Notes under the pieces: generated by a model | Seen by the model: the letters and a program-made list of their open reading frames with translations, nothing else | Databases searched by the model: none | Told to the model about the DNA's origin: nothing | Position numbers and translations under genes: made by a program | Part shown: positions 20,797 to 32,538 of the stretch, one piece after another | Position numbering within the stretch: position 1 is the stretch's first letter | Layout: the number at the start of each line of letters is the position of its first letter | Source: Reticulascus tulasneorum | Taxonomy: Eukaryota > Ascomycota > Sordariomycetes > Glomerellales > Reticulascaceae | DNA length: 64,000 nucleotides | Reading direction: 5' to 3' | Assembly: GCA_001557505.1 (NCBI GenBank) | Contig: LSAX01000004.1 | Coordinates: 3,534,001-3,598,000, forward strand

Positions 20797-22508
20797 CTAC
20801 GTAGCTAACTGGGCGTCGATTTCATTCCAGAACTCGCACATGGAGTAATCCACCGTTCCATAGACAGGTACATCATTGAAGATGACTCCCTGTGTCGAGT
20901 CAGCTGTAAACTCGGGCCATGACGCACCAGGGGATCCCGTCTCCGCCATGTGAGTCCAGATTGCCTGGATGGACGTGCTTAGAGCTACCTCGGCATCGGT
21001 AAAGTTGCAAGAGCCTCTGCCAAAGGGAAGATTATTCACACCGCCGAACACGAAAGGTATCTCGGCCGTGTGCCCAGGGCCTATGTCCGCCACAGCGTAC
21101 TGAGGGATAAATGGCAGCCAGGTGCAGCTGTTTGTGTGGTTGAAGCTATAGGTGTATACAGGTGCAGTGTTTGCGGGGCTCAGAAGAGCGCGGTGCGCGG
21201 GACAATGGATACCGTAGAAGGTGTTAAGTGCAGCAATGGCGTACCAAACCGGCATCGTTGTATTTTCGTAGAGCGAGACCGGATAGGTGGCGTTGACGGT
21301 GGCGGCCAGTGGACCAAAGTTGCCTTCGAGCGTGAGGTCGTATTCGGTCTGGTTCAGGCTGGCACTGGTATTGCCGTAAACCACCTGGAGGAAGAGCGTG
21401 CCTTCTTGCGTCGTGGAGCCCATTAAGGAGGGAACCTTGACACCTCCATCGGTGGGATGCGCGGGCAGGATGTCACCATCGACCACGGGGCCCCACAAAT
21501 CGCCGACGAAAACGAAGCCGGGGGCGCTGGTGTTGAACAAGCTCAAGAAGGTAATGTTCATGCGCTCTGGCGTGGTGGCTCGAAGACAAGCAAGCTTAAA
21601 GGAGCAGAGGATTGTGAGCGAGGTCGGTCTCTGGGGGAGGCGGGTCTTTTGGGGTGGTCTTACATCAGTGAGATTACATGGGAGACCAGCTGTGAACCTT
21701 TCACCCAAGATGTTGGCTCGGGTTAGATTCAGCAGGGGTTGCCCAGCTCCGGATTCCATGATAGCACTGTTCATAAGTGATGGCGCCACGTCCAAGCTTG
21801 CCAGGGCATGCACATCCAAGCCTCCAGCGGATTGCCCATGCACCATAACTTTGTCCTTATCGCCCCCAAAGGCAGCAATGTTCTCTTGTATCCACTCCAG
21901 CGCCAAGATCTGGTCCTGAAAACCGTAATTGCCTCGGAGACCAGCGGATTCCAAGACCAGGAACCCTAATGCCCCTAGCCTGTAGTTGAGACTCACATGA
22001 ACTGCTTCCGGGTTCAACGTGCATCCGTCATAGAGCGGGAATGAGATACCGCCCGCGCCATTGCCGCCACCATGCAGCCAAACTTTGACTGGAAGTTTGG
22101 AGTTGCTGGTGGCATTCACCGGCGACCAAATGTCAATAAACAAGCTTTAATCTAGTTAGAGAGAAATCAGAAGATAATGTGGCGCCAACTTAACCAGTCT
22201 TCAGATTGGCCTGCGTGGTAGGCTACAAAAAAGGGCCCGAACTGCGGGCAAGAAGGCGCCTGCTGGGTCGCAACACGAATCCCGTTATAAGACTGGTTGT
22301 ACGGTTGCGGAGAGGTGAAACGGAGATTGCCAATCGGAGCGACGGCGTATGGAATAGAGAAAAAATAGTTCATGTTGCCGGACGCACATTGCCCACCTAG
22401 AAGCCTGCCATTCGCGATCTCCACTGTTGGCCCGGAACATGTCGCCTGAGTTGTGGCTAGGCAGCCGAGCAGCGCAGCAATGACCTGAGCGATCTTGGCG
22501 TTTTTCAT
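20797..22508 (-). CDS. secreted type-B carboxylesterase/lipase
   Basis: It is an alpha/beta-hydrolase that cleaves carboxylic esters, probably extracellular. Inferred exons on the minus strand: 22508-22195, 22144-21664 and 21594-20797; introns of 50 nt (GTTAAG..AAAG) and 69 nt (GTAAGA..TTTAAG). The first splice restores the family signature EDCLFIDIW. The second removes 23 codons that would not break the frame but restores CNLTDLACLRA, the family pattern. The product has 530 residues. Signal peptide 1-22 (MKNAKIAQVIAALLGCLATTQA). Oxyanion HGGG near 130; nucleophile GQSAGG near 210; acid in TTQEGT; His in GHTAEIPFVFG. Many N-glycosylation sequons fit secretion. The closest type is the fungal cholinesterase-like/lipase 1 group; the substrate is unknown. 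Confidence 0.9.
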
Positions 22509-23242
22509 GATGAGCTATTCTTTTTGGGGGAAGTTGACAAGACATAGTCGGATCTTGTCCAAAGAGGGGTGATAAGTATCAATATTTATATAGATATCTT
22601 TTTGTGTAACACAGGAAATGCAGGCTTGATTCCCCGGGCCAAGCATCTAGATTGGTAAAGATTGGCTGTTCCACCCCCGCCTTAGCCGCGAGTATTGACC
22701 GCAACTACCTGCAGTAATCGTATAGGATTATGGTACGTCCGTAGCGAATCCTTAAATCCCTCAGCTGTGGTTCCTGAGGAAAGCAACCGTCGCCCAGATG
22801 CAGTGTCAGCTGTGAATATTTGCCTTAATCCGGTGCTAATCCCCCCCCCCCCCCCAAACAGTAACAGCCCTTGACGTAGGATCACCCAGAGATTTCCAGC
22901 ATCAGGTAGATCTGGCCTGGGAACTTCAGAGGACATCAATCTTTCTAGCATCGTATGTAATGAATAACGACTGGATGTAAGTGGGATATGGTAGTATCGC
23001 TGCCAAATAGGCTCTGCCTCATGCAGCGCTTGAGAGTGGGGGTTGAATGGGGACGGTGGACAGCGGTCTACAAAGCGACCCTGCACCCACCACTAGTTGC
23101 CCAACATGAGTTACTTAACTTTTTGGAGTACGGATATGAAACGATAGCTCGCTGCTCAAAGTGTAATTAAACCCTTCCTATTGTTTCACATTTGTGACTG
23201 AGGTTGTGAGCCACCATGGTAAACAGGCCACGATCCTTGCCC
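22509..23242. other. intergenic
   Basis: Upstream of the esterase (its promoter reads leftward) and downstream of the glycosyltransferase gene. It contains a run of 15 C residues at 22841-22855. The minus-strand ORF at 22682-23086 spans this tract and has no recognised motif. Confidence 0.5.
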
Positions 23243-25089
23243 TTAGATATCCAACGGTCCTTTGTCGTCGCCAAAGATTACATCATACCACATGCTCTCT
23301 CCCCTTTGGCAGACAGCGTCCCATCCGATCGACGGAAACGTCTCTTTTTCACTTGACGGATCAAACAGCCGCACGGTCTTCTCATGCTCCTCCTCTTTCG
23401 GTGGCCAATAAACAACGTCCTTATCCTGATCCTCTCCAATCGGTAGGCTGGCTATGGGCGTAGGCTGCTTAGACTTTTGGAGCTGCTTCGTGACAAGATC
23501 ACGAAGATGAGGATAGAACCACATTAGCTCCCACCAATTCTCCAGTCTCCAGGATTTAAGCCCAAAAATGTATGCATTATGATGGATACCGACCGGTGTG
23601 GTGCCAAAATAAAAATCCGTGTAGAGTGGGATATCACCCCATGTAAGTCCAGGAGCGGCATTGCCAGCGGTTGCCAGCTCTGGAGGGATACCTCGGACCC
23701 TGACGCTTCCGGGCACGCCTGCTTTGGCCGACTCTTCTTCCACAGCTTTGCTGTCGCTCAGAGCGACAAAGAAACCGTCTTCTTCTGCTGAGCAAGTTGG
23801 AGGGATGGTGGTGAAGTTGTAATCCAGCCCAATCCCAAACTCGAATCTCTTCCCGTCCATCGCTGCCGCTGCGAGACTGCGGATCTCGCTAGTCGTGTCG
23901 GAGTGCCAGCCTCCCGATGCCGTTCCATTCCAGGTTGATGCCATATCACGCATCCAGGTTCGCCAAATCTCTTGCTCGCCAATAACCTCGGCAAATAACG
24001 CTTGATCACTCCACAACTGTCGTCCCTCCTTTGCAACTCTTTCCACTTTCTCCTTGCACCGTTGCAGTGCATCTCTCAGGGATCCAATGGTACCCATGAT
24101 CATCCCACTGTTCACACACCTAGGCCTTATCTTCTTGTATCTTCTGGCAGAGTCAACAAGGTAGAAGATCTGCTCATCAGTTCCTATCCCGTACAAATCA
24201 GACGGCATGGGAGACTCTGGCCAATATTCGTAGTTCGGGACGGATCCGGATTCGGAATCTGGCTGGCAGTCCTTGGCAGTGGTGACGATTATACTCTGCT
24301 TCGGTGGCGGTATCGGGTAGTCGGGGGTATATCCATGATCTTCCCATTGTTGCTGTACACGGGCATCTGCTTCGCGGTTGAGCTGATGGTAGCGTTGTAT
24401 GAGGACTGACGGGGGAAGCTGAAACCATATGTCGTATGCGTCAACGAGAAGAACTAGATCATTTTCAGTTAAATCCTTGTCTTGTTCGTATAATGTAGTG
24501 ATAACGGCGAGGAGGGACTCTAGCTTCGCGATGTGAGAGCCTGCAAAGTGCCATTCTGGACGATTGTATTGCCCTTTCCAGTTCAATATGGTGGGCATGG
24601 GATAACCCAGTGCAACGCTGGACATGATGGTTTTGCAAAGGTTGATATGCGGTCCATCTGCCGGCATGAATACCCGTAAATGGCGCGCGCCGCCTACGTC
24701 GTCAGCTTGCCTAGGTGAGCTGATTCGTTTAAGATCAAGTCGCGTGACAGCCACATCTCCAGTCGAACCTGGCAATAAAGTCCTCCTCCATTCCGGGGAT
24801 ATCTAGTAGCCGCCGACGTCAATACAATGACCACACTTTCTAGAAGATGTCCACTTACTTCACACAAAACGGTTGCTGCTACGGCGGACAGCGAGACGAG
24901 CACGCCAGCTAGGAACAACAGTCCTCTCAAGATCACTATTGTCACGGGCATTCGTCCAGGGATCGGCCGCTTGCGCGAATTCCGCGCTTCTGCATCCAGC
25001 ACAACCTGCGGCTGAACTACCGAAGTTGCGCCTACCACCCAGGTCGGACAGCGAGCTGCCATGCGGCGAAGCAAAAGAGACGCCGCCAT
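23243..25089 (-). CDS. type II membrane glycosyltransferase (PLOD/COLGALT-like fold)
   Basis: Exons on the minus strand: 25089-24859 and 24802-23243; a 56-nt intron with perfect donor GTAAGT and acceptor CTACTAG joins TVLCE to ISPEWRR in phase 0. The product has 596 residues. A short Arg-rich N-terminus precedes one membrane anchor (about residues 48-72, TIVILRGLLFLAGVLVSL), typical of a Golgi/ER type II enzyme. The catalytic region has LRVFMPADGPH, LVDAYDIWFQLP (acidic D-x-x-D nucleotide-sugar/metal site), GTDEQIFYL and CVNSGMIMG, as in fungal proteins resembling the glycosyltransferase domain of procollagen lysyl hydroxylases. Donor sugar and acceptor are unknown. It is divergent from btn1, sharing the 767-bp region 25090-25856. 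Confidence 0.8.
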
Positions 25090-25856
25090 TCCGACGGCGA
25101 TGATAAAAATGCTAGATCAGAGATAATCAATAGATCGTAAATATCTAGATCAGTGTGATTTCCGGTGCTCCGGGCAAGTCACACAATAGCTACATGGCAG
25201 GTCCTGCTGTGCGGTGGACGGACTGGTATGACGTTCTCCACCACGACATAGTGAGGGAACAGCCAACATCGCCAAGGAATCGCGGACCGGACTCGGCTCA
25301 ATTACCAAGGTCCATTTACATTGTGGAAAAGGGCTAGGAGACCAAGCCATGCTCATACCTGAGCTGCGGAACGGTCTAAAATCCTATGGGTTTCGTGAAG
25401 TGTCTCATTGAGGACTGGAACGATGCCTCGCTTCTTAAGCGCCAACGACCCACGTGGGATCCATTTTCCTATAAAACGGCCGGCCGTCCCCACGTGGGTC
25501 CTTCGACGCCGTACACACGTCAGAACACAAGTATCATAACGAGTGCAGATCTGCGGAATGCCTTGAAGAATTGAATATGAAGGGGGTCATTTCCTTATTT
25601 GCAACAGATGCCGAGGCCTTGGCCTCCATAATGTTCCCACCCTCCGACTGCCGAACGTCTGTTTACTATCAAAGACCCTACTCAGAACCAATGAATTTGA
25701 AGCAATGCCCTACCACATCGCAGATTGCATGTCACCTGGAAGTGATAAATGCATATGGTCATTCAATATGAAAGCACGGATGCCGACACCTCGACTGCTT
25801 CTTCAAAATCTTGCCCAGTAACGTTCTGAAACACATGTAGCCGTCGGTATTTGCTC
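25090..25856. promoter_or_regulatory. shared divergent promoter region
   Basis: It lies between the head-to-head glycosyltransferase and btn1 genes and holds no gene I can support. A cluster of three palindromes (25447-25500) sits about midway, 360-400 bp from each start codon. Confidence 0.55.
25447..25500. promoter_or_regulatory. paired CACGTG palindromes around ACGGCCGGCCGT
   Basis: GACCCACGTGGG at 25447-25458 and its exact reverse complement CCCACGTGGGTC at 25489-25500, each with a CACGTG E-box core (25451-25456 and 25491-25496, 40 bp apart or close to four helical turns). Between them is the 12-bp palindrome ACGGCCGGCCGT (25476-25487). CACGTG is the classic target of fungal bHLH factors (Cbf1/Pho4/SREBP-like). 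Regulation of either neighbour is inferred from position only. Confidence 0.6.
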
Positions 25857-27144
25857 ATGGCGAGCTCTACATTGCTCCGGCCGGTGACGCCGTTGAACAA
25901 AGGAGACAAGATCCGGGCGTTCGTTGGCTTTGGCTTCTTAGGTCTGTTCATGTGTAGTAAACGTCCATGTATGGTTGACTGACAATATACTAGGTCTCGC
26001 GAACACACTACTCCCTTCCGTTGTCCACGCCGCGAATTACCTCATTATCCCATACCCGCGACCAATAGTACTCTTGTTTGAACTCTTGCCAGCACTCCTG
26101 GTCAAGCTATCACTTCCGTTTTTTCTACCGTGGATACATTATCGGCTCAGTTTCATTCTTCTCGCAGCGTGCTGGGTTCTAGCCACAGTCGTTGTGAAGG
26201 ATACCCCTCCAAACGTGCTTCCTCCGGTTCGTATCCTGATGACTATTTTGGCCTCTGCATCATCTGCTGCGACGGAGGTATCGTGCTTAGGCATGCTACG
26301 ATACTATGGGTTTGATGGCTTGGCAGGATGGGGTCTTGGCACAGGCATCGGGCTGGTGGTAAACTCCGTCTGGCCGTTTGTCCTAACGAGCTGGATGGGA
26401 CACGTACTAAGAAGTGTCATTGGTTATATTCCATACCTCATCGCTATGTTCCTCACGGCATACTTTCTCATTTTGCCAAACGGTCCTATGACAGCAGCAG
26501 ACATGTCGACTGGGCCTGGCAAGGGGCCCGAGGATGAGGAGGAGGGCTCATATCTGCTTGTTGACCTCTCTAATGTCCCGTCGCCCACTGTCGCCTTGTC
26601 GAAAAAGGTCGCGAGGAATCTCAGACTGCTCCGAGGATTGATAAGAACGTACATGTTTCCGATGTGTATTTTGTCTGCGATACTGGCCGCACTTTACCCT
26701 GGTATTGCCCGAGTGCAAGTGGCGACCATGTTCAAGACCTTCTCGCAGTATCTTGCAGCTTATGGATTGGTTGCCCAGGCGGGGAATTTGGTCGGCAGGT
26801 GCTCGGTCACCATCTTCTGCACGCGAAAATACAAGCTGCCGTTAATACTCGCCGGCGTGGCAGCGACCACCATACTTCTTAACACAGCCCTGCTCGTGTC
26901 CAGTCATATCGTCTTCTTATTGGTCTTTATGGCTGGTTTGGCGGAGGGAGTTGTCTACATCAATGTCTTGAATAATGTTATGGACGATATCTGGAATGCG
27001 GCCGATCGTCAGTTCAGCCTCGGAGCGGTGAGTGCGGGGGAGGCGGCCGGCTTACTCCTGGGAGGTCTCTTCGGTGTATTTCTCGAGGTGCAGATCTGCG
27101 ACGCTTCATCCAATGTGCTTAGGTGGTGTAGCCACGTTAGATAA
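25857..27144 (+). CDS. btn1: Battenin/CLN3 family vacuolar membrane protein
   Basis: CLN3/Btn1 is a polytopic protein of the vacuole/lysosome membrane involved in vacuolar pH and basic amino acid balance. Exons: 25857-25941 and 25994-27144; the 52-nt intron (GTCTGT.., branch CTGAC, acceptor CTAG) links FVGFGFLG to LANTLLPSVVHAA, matching the start of membrane helix 1 in the family. The product has 411 residues. Conserved stretches: LLPALLVKLSLPFF, then a Y-R-L segment, AATEVSCLGMLRYYG, LAGWGLGTGIG (family hallmark), a cytosolic acidic loop (PEDEEEG) in the middle, GLAEGVVYINV and REFS-like RQFSLGAVS near the end. The donor GTCTGT is weak, so the first exon boundary deserves transcript support. 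The length fits fungal Btn1 (about 400-460). Confidence 0.9.
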
Positions 27145-27887
27145 GCATATGCCGTCTTTGGCAGGTTGGGAGAGCGGTCTCGACGACGAGGATTGGATGC
27201 TTTCAGATCGCTCGAAACAGAGGCGAGGCGAACTCGATACAACTAGCACTGGCTCTTATAATTCGCAGCTTCTTCCTCCTAAGATAAGGCCTGTACTGAT
27301 TTATCCTACGAGCCCAGTGCTGAACCCGATGGCCTGTGCTGGGCCGGTTAACCGGGCCGTCACGGAGATCAATTAAAGCCCACGGCCGATTAAAATTCCC
27401 CGCCCTGCTGATGAAAACTAACAGAAATCGCATTCAATACTTTCATTGTTCGTCATTTAACCTTACTATTCCATTACAGCTGGTTACTAATCAGGCAACT
27501 CGATAAGCAGGCGATATCCCTATGCGGCAGGCGCTGCCACGCTCTGCACCCAGCCTTCCGAAAGTGATCTTAGCGCTGTGGTTTCACAAAATCACGACTT
27601 GGATCACTGTCAGATATGTCGCCATGCGGCTGGTATTCCATTCAATGATACCCTGGAATCGTTCTGCACCTCGCATACGGGACAAATCGGTGGATTATTA
27701 AGGATGTTGGGTGGAAAGTCAATGGGAAATGCATCTCACCCCTCATCTTGGTTACATTGAGCCCCGTATCCCTGGCTACTTGTAACTACCTTAAGGGTAT
27801 AACTACTAGAACCGACCTTCAGCTTGGTAACAATCTCAGGATCGTCCAGAAACCCCATTTTGTTGGCTTTCTGCTTCGTGTTCACCC
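27145..27887. other. intergenic
   Basis: No gene supported. It contains a 12-bp palindrome CCGGTTAACCGG (27344-27355). The right end is the promoter of the subtilase. Confidence 0.5.
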
Positions 27888-30712
27888 ATGATGCTGAAAC
27901 TCTACGGCCTTCTGGCCGTATTGTCTGTTTCGGTCGCGGCAAACTCCTCTGAAATTGTCGAAGGAGCATTCATCATTGAGTTAGCGGCGGACATTTTAAC
28001 TGAAAGATTTACCGGCGAAAGAGCCACCAGCCAACATGAAGGATTCCACAAGCGTGCCTCTCACATAGACTATACAGTCCGGCGGGAGTTCAACAGCCCC
28101 GGCACTTACGTTGGCCTTTCTATCGATGTTGCCAGAGGCATAAACTCAGAAGATGCCAAAAGTCAACTCGAAGCAATTCCTGGTGTTATATCAGTCTCCC
28201 CGGTTATTCAGCTGCCGCATCCGATGCCTATCGACACTGGCAGTAGCCAGATATTGGAATCAGCTAACCTGCGCCGCGACGTCCAGGCAGAGGCCGCTCC
28301 AGATGGCGTTGGAAATTTGGCATCCGCTCTCCAAATGGGAGGAATCGATAAACTCCACGAATTGGGGATTAAAGGCAAAGGAGTCAAGATAGGGTTCATT
28401 GATACTGGTGTTGATTACCTGCATCCGGCTTTCGGTGCAGGGTTTGGCGAAGGCTACAAGATTGAGGGTGGCTACGCATTCATTTCGGACAGCGGACAAC
28501 TTATCGATAGCCCTGACCCATATTCTGGATGCTTTGATGGCGCTCACGGCACCCATGTAGCAGGTTGGTGACCGGTTATGTCCAGACCGTTTTCTACTCC
28601 GCATAGCTAACATATTTGCTAGGAATCATTGGCATGAACAGTTTGGACTCGTCTGAGGGATTCGATATTTCTGGCGTGGCTCCAGAGGCAAGCTTGTACG
28701 CTTACAGAGTTTTCAGCTGCATGAAGCCAGGCATGCAAGGCCGTGGTGGTACAAACGAGCTTATCCTGGCCGCACTTCTGAGGGCACAAGAAGATGGCGT
28801 TGATGTAATCAACATATCTCTCGGCACAGGATCCGTCCGCCCTGGCGTAGTAAACGACGTGCTCCTGCCCGTCATTGAAAAGATGAGCGCGGCCGGCATT
28901 GCGATTGTCGTCTCTGCAGGAAATTCGGCCGGGGCATGGGGTCCTATGTACTCGCAGACATTTCCGAGTGAAGCACCTAGCGCGATCGCCGTCGGATCTG
29001 TTGCGAATGCCAACTACCCTCTGGTCTACACAGCGGTAGACTCGACCGGCTCGTCTCTGCAGTACGGCTCGATCTATCCGATCGATTTGCCCGAGGGAGC
29101 CGATGTCTTCATACTCGGTGGTGATGCATGCAGTTCTAGTCCTTGGAATGAAGCAATCGACTTTCTCAACTCTGTGGGTAAGCTGAACACAACCGTCATT
29201 GCGTTCGAGATAAACGACTATTGTCTCGCGGACGGACTAGACTGCTGCGGTAAACAGGCAATGCCCCCAGTTTACATGATGGGATACAAAGCGGCGAGCA
29301 CTGATCCCTACCATCAAGAATATGAGGTTCCCTCCCAGGGACGATTCCTGACCGCCCACTCCAGCATGCTCAACGCAGTTGATGCTGTCACTTTCCAAGC
29401 AAACTTCGCGGCTGCTGGTGGGTATGGAAATTACAAACTGTTTTTCAATACCACCACGTTTGCCAGTCCGCCTCAGTACTCTGGTAGCCAGGTCGATTAT
29501 TATTCATCCTACGGACCTAACTGGCACACTTACCAGCTCAAGCCGCAGATTTCTGCCCCAGGCGGCCACATCTTATCGACTTGGCCACTGGGTAATGGAG
29601 GATACACGATTTTGTCAGGGACATCCATGGCAGCACCATACATCGCTGGCTGCGTCGGTCTCGTCAAGTCCCAGTTCCCACAACTTTCGACTGGAGAGAT
29701 CCTAGCTCTTTTGCAAACTAACTCTCATCCCTTGAAGTGGGCTATGAACAATGACATTCTCTCGTCAACTAGCCAGCAGGGTGCAGGGCTGGTAAATGCC
29801 TATGAAGCCATAACATCTCTGAGCAGAGTATCACCAGGACAGCTGACTATCTCCGACACCACCAAATCAATCTACGGTGTCGCAAACCTGACTCTCGAGA
29901 ACAAGTCCAATTCTCCGCAAACCTATACCTTTGGACACAGTGGTGCCGGATACATGAACTTCCTCCGGGGCTATTTTGAGGCCGCGCAGTTGCCAATGTA
30001 CGGAACAGCCTCGTTTGATCCGCCTACCGTTACAGTCGGCCCAGGCTCCACTACGCAAGTTTCGGTCACAATCACTCCGCCTGATGGTGTAGAGCCGACG
30101 AAGTATCCCGTGTTTGGCGGCTTCATCTCTATCACAGGGACTGATGGTTCGGCGTTGAGTGTGCCATATGTCGGCCCGCCTTATTCGCTTTTCAACACCC
30201 CCCAAATCTTCGTCTCGAACTCGACCACACTATCGCAGCCAAATGTGTTCTACGTATTTCCGGATGGCGAGTATGTCTATGACACTGGACTGCTCGTAGT
30301 GAACTCTTCGCTGTCCTACGGCAGCACCTTGAGCCGTGAACAGTGGACAACTGCATGGCGTGTGGATATACTACCAGCTATTACATCGATTACCGCAAAC
30401 TCCTATGGATTCGACCGCAGCTCTCACTACTGCTACTTCCCCTCGAAGACGGAGCCGAGCTCCACTCTGTTTGGACACCCTTCGTTTGGCAACCTCATGA
30501 GTACTAAAGGCTATATAAGCCCCAGTGACAGAGTCTTCCCTGTTGGCAAGGGACTCACCTTGACAGGCGATAACGGTGTGAAATATGAGCCTGGGCCGGG
30601 AGATTATCGTTGGTATTTCAGTGTTCTGCGATGGGGAGGCGATCCTGCTCTTCAAAGCGATTGGGATACTTGGCTTGGTCCCATTGTAAGGCTGCTAGAA
30701 CGACCAGTCTGA
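27888..30712 (+). CDS. secreted subtilisin-like protease (S8, Vpr-like with PA region)
   Basis: Exons: 27888-28563 and 28623-30712; the 59-nt intron (GTTGGT, branch GCTAAC, acceptor GCTAG) lies inside the catalytic motif GAHGTHVAG. The product has 921 residues. Signal peptide about 1-18, then an I9-type propeptide. Catalytic triad: Asp172 in GFIDTGVDY, His220 in GAHGTHVAG, Ser560 in SGTSMAAP. The long insert between His and Ser contains a protease-associated (PA) segment with Cys-rich DYCLADGLDCCG. The C-terminal 300 residues form Fn3-like beta domains (TLENKSNSPQTYTF, PPTVTVGPGSTTQVSVTI). The architecture is that of fungal minor extracellular protease Vpr / C5a-peptidase-like enzymes. Two ATGs (27888, 27891) lie next to each other. 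Confidence 0.92.
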
Positions 30713-31627
30713 TCACCTAGGCCCTTTGAATGCTGCTCCGGCTGTGGAGGGCTTAATTACCATTCTCAAAGCTTTTGCTTATTCTGGCATGAAGGATTTG
30801 CGGCAGCTATTGCTATCTATATGTGGCACTGCTGTTTCGCTGAATTGAACTTGGACAAGGCTCGTAATTCCTGTGGATTGGGGGCCTAAATTCACGAGCT
30901 CTTAAATAATCTAGGTGGTTAGACATATTTTGACATATTTTAAAGCCTGAGGATGCCCGGCTTGGTATCTGCCCTTGATGAATAATACCTCGAAGAGGGC
31001 CCATTAGTCGGCGTCACCCAGGCGCTTCCACGAGCTCACTCAGAAGACAGCGATCAGGTAATTCCAATTGGGAGCAATCTCGCTCTCCAAGAGCAGAAGA
31101 AGCGTTCAAATGAACTCGTCTCTGGAATGTTTTCATTCATAATGCCACTGCTAGTTGGTCACCCAGAACTCTCATTTCTCACACCAATTGAACTGAATCT
31201 AAAGAGCCTATTCAATTCTCCAATTCTCATCATAATTGTACGATTCTATAATAATCGAGCACTTTTAATTACGTGTGCTGTATGCGTGTGTTCTATGTCG
31301 TGAATATAAACCAGTCGTAGCTCCTGTCTTTGAGCTGTGTCATCAAGTAAAACAAACATGACTCGGCGCCAGGATAAGAGCATTGGAGGCGAGAAAAAGG
31401 CGGCGAGTCTATCATAACACCGGCTTGTGGTTCAACAAGCTCAGCTTTGACATCGCCATCTCCAGGACCCTTCCTCACGCCTCAAAGTGCAAAACTTGCT
31501 ATCCTGGCGCCTTTCTGGCCAAGTCGCCGTCTATGGTTGTCTCCCAACTCCAATTCCCTTCTAGTGCTCCAGTTCATGCGCCGGACCCTAACCCAACCAA
31601 CCCCGAGCGTAGTGGACGATCGAGTAC
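30713..31627. other. intergenic between convergent genes
   Basis: 3' flanks of the subtilase (plus) and GH16 gene (minus). No gene supported. Confidence 0.5.
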
Positions 31628-32538
31628 TTAGTTCTGGTATATCGCTACGTAAGCAACCTCCATCATGGCACCGAAGCCGCCTTGTGTGGCAGCATTAGGA
31701 GGACCGGACTAGATATTTAGTTAGCCTTTGCAAAAACAAATCGGAAAGAATAAGGGAAGAAAGCACATACCCAGTCTCCGCCCACGGCAACGTTGATGAT
31801 GAAGAACAATGGAGATTGAGCCAGCGTCTTCCAGAGAGCCTGGTTGCCGACCTTAGCTCCGCTGATCTGGTTGAACTGCACTCCATCCCTGAACCAGGTG
31901 ATTGTCTCGCCCGTCCAGCTTGCTGCTCGGCGATCGAACTGTACCCGCCAAGTGTGCCAGCTCTGGTTGGGGATTACACTGTTTGCAGAAAGTCCAGTAG
32001 GCTCGTTGCATGGCCCACCTGGATTCGTGCCGCAATGCGCAGAACCATATCCCTTCAGCACTCCATTGATCGCCTCCATGATATCGATCTCTCCGCAAGC
32101 AGGCCAGAGAACACCTCGTCGGTAAGAGTCGCCTAGTAGCCATACGGCGGGCCAAATGCCCTGTTTTGTCGAGGCAGCGTTGCTGCCGAATCGAAGGTTG
32201 ACCTCGGCCAATGTGATTTTGCCAGCCTTCGGGGTGAAGGTAAACTTGGACTCGATACGGGCCGACGTCCACCGACCACTTCCATCCTTGACGGGCACAA
32301 TCTGCAGTGTGCCGCCGCCGGAGATTTGGATGTTGGACTGCGATGTGGTATATGTTTGGACCTCGTTGTTAACGTGGATATTGGTGACCATGCTCCAGGA
32401 CGATGCGTTTACCGCAGACCCTGCGTTGCCCTTGAAGGGCTCCTGATAGAGTGGCCCGAAGCCTGAGTAGCCTGGGGGGCCCCATGCTGAGGCGAGGCTC
32501 GGCAGGAAAGCGAATAGATGCTGCGCCTTGAGAAGCAT
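31628..32538 (-). CDS. secreted GH16 endo-beta-glucanase
   Basis: Exons on the minus strand: 32538-31771 and 31708-31628; the 62-nt intron (GTATGT, branch GCTAAC, acceptor TCTAG) follows VGGDW and leads to a last exon ending MMEVAYVAIYQN, the usual GH16 C-terminus. Without the splice the frame would end in an unrelated tail. The product has 282 residues. Signal peptide about 1-18. The catalytic signature GEIDIMEAING (E150-I-D152-I-M-E155) gives the nucleophile and the acid/base residue of GH16. Expected action: hydrolysis of beta-1,3(4)-glucan outside the cell or in wall remodelling. There is no GPI signal or carbohydrate-binding module. Confidence 0.93.

Noticed and set aside
22682..23086. 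134-codon minus ORF
   Set aside because: It crosses a 15-C homopolymer and has no domain; probably spurious.
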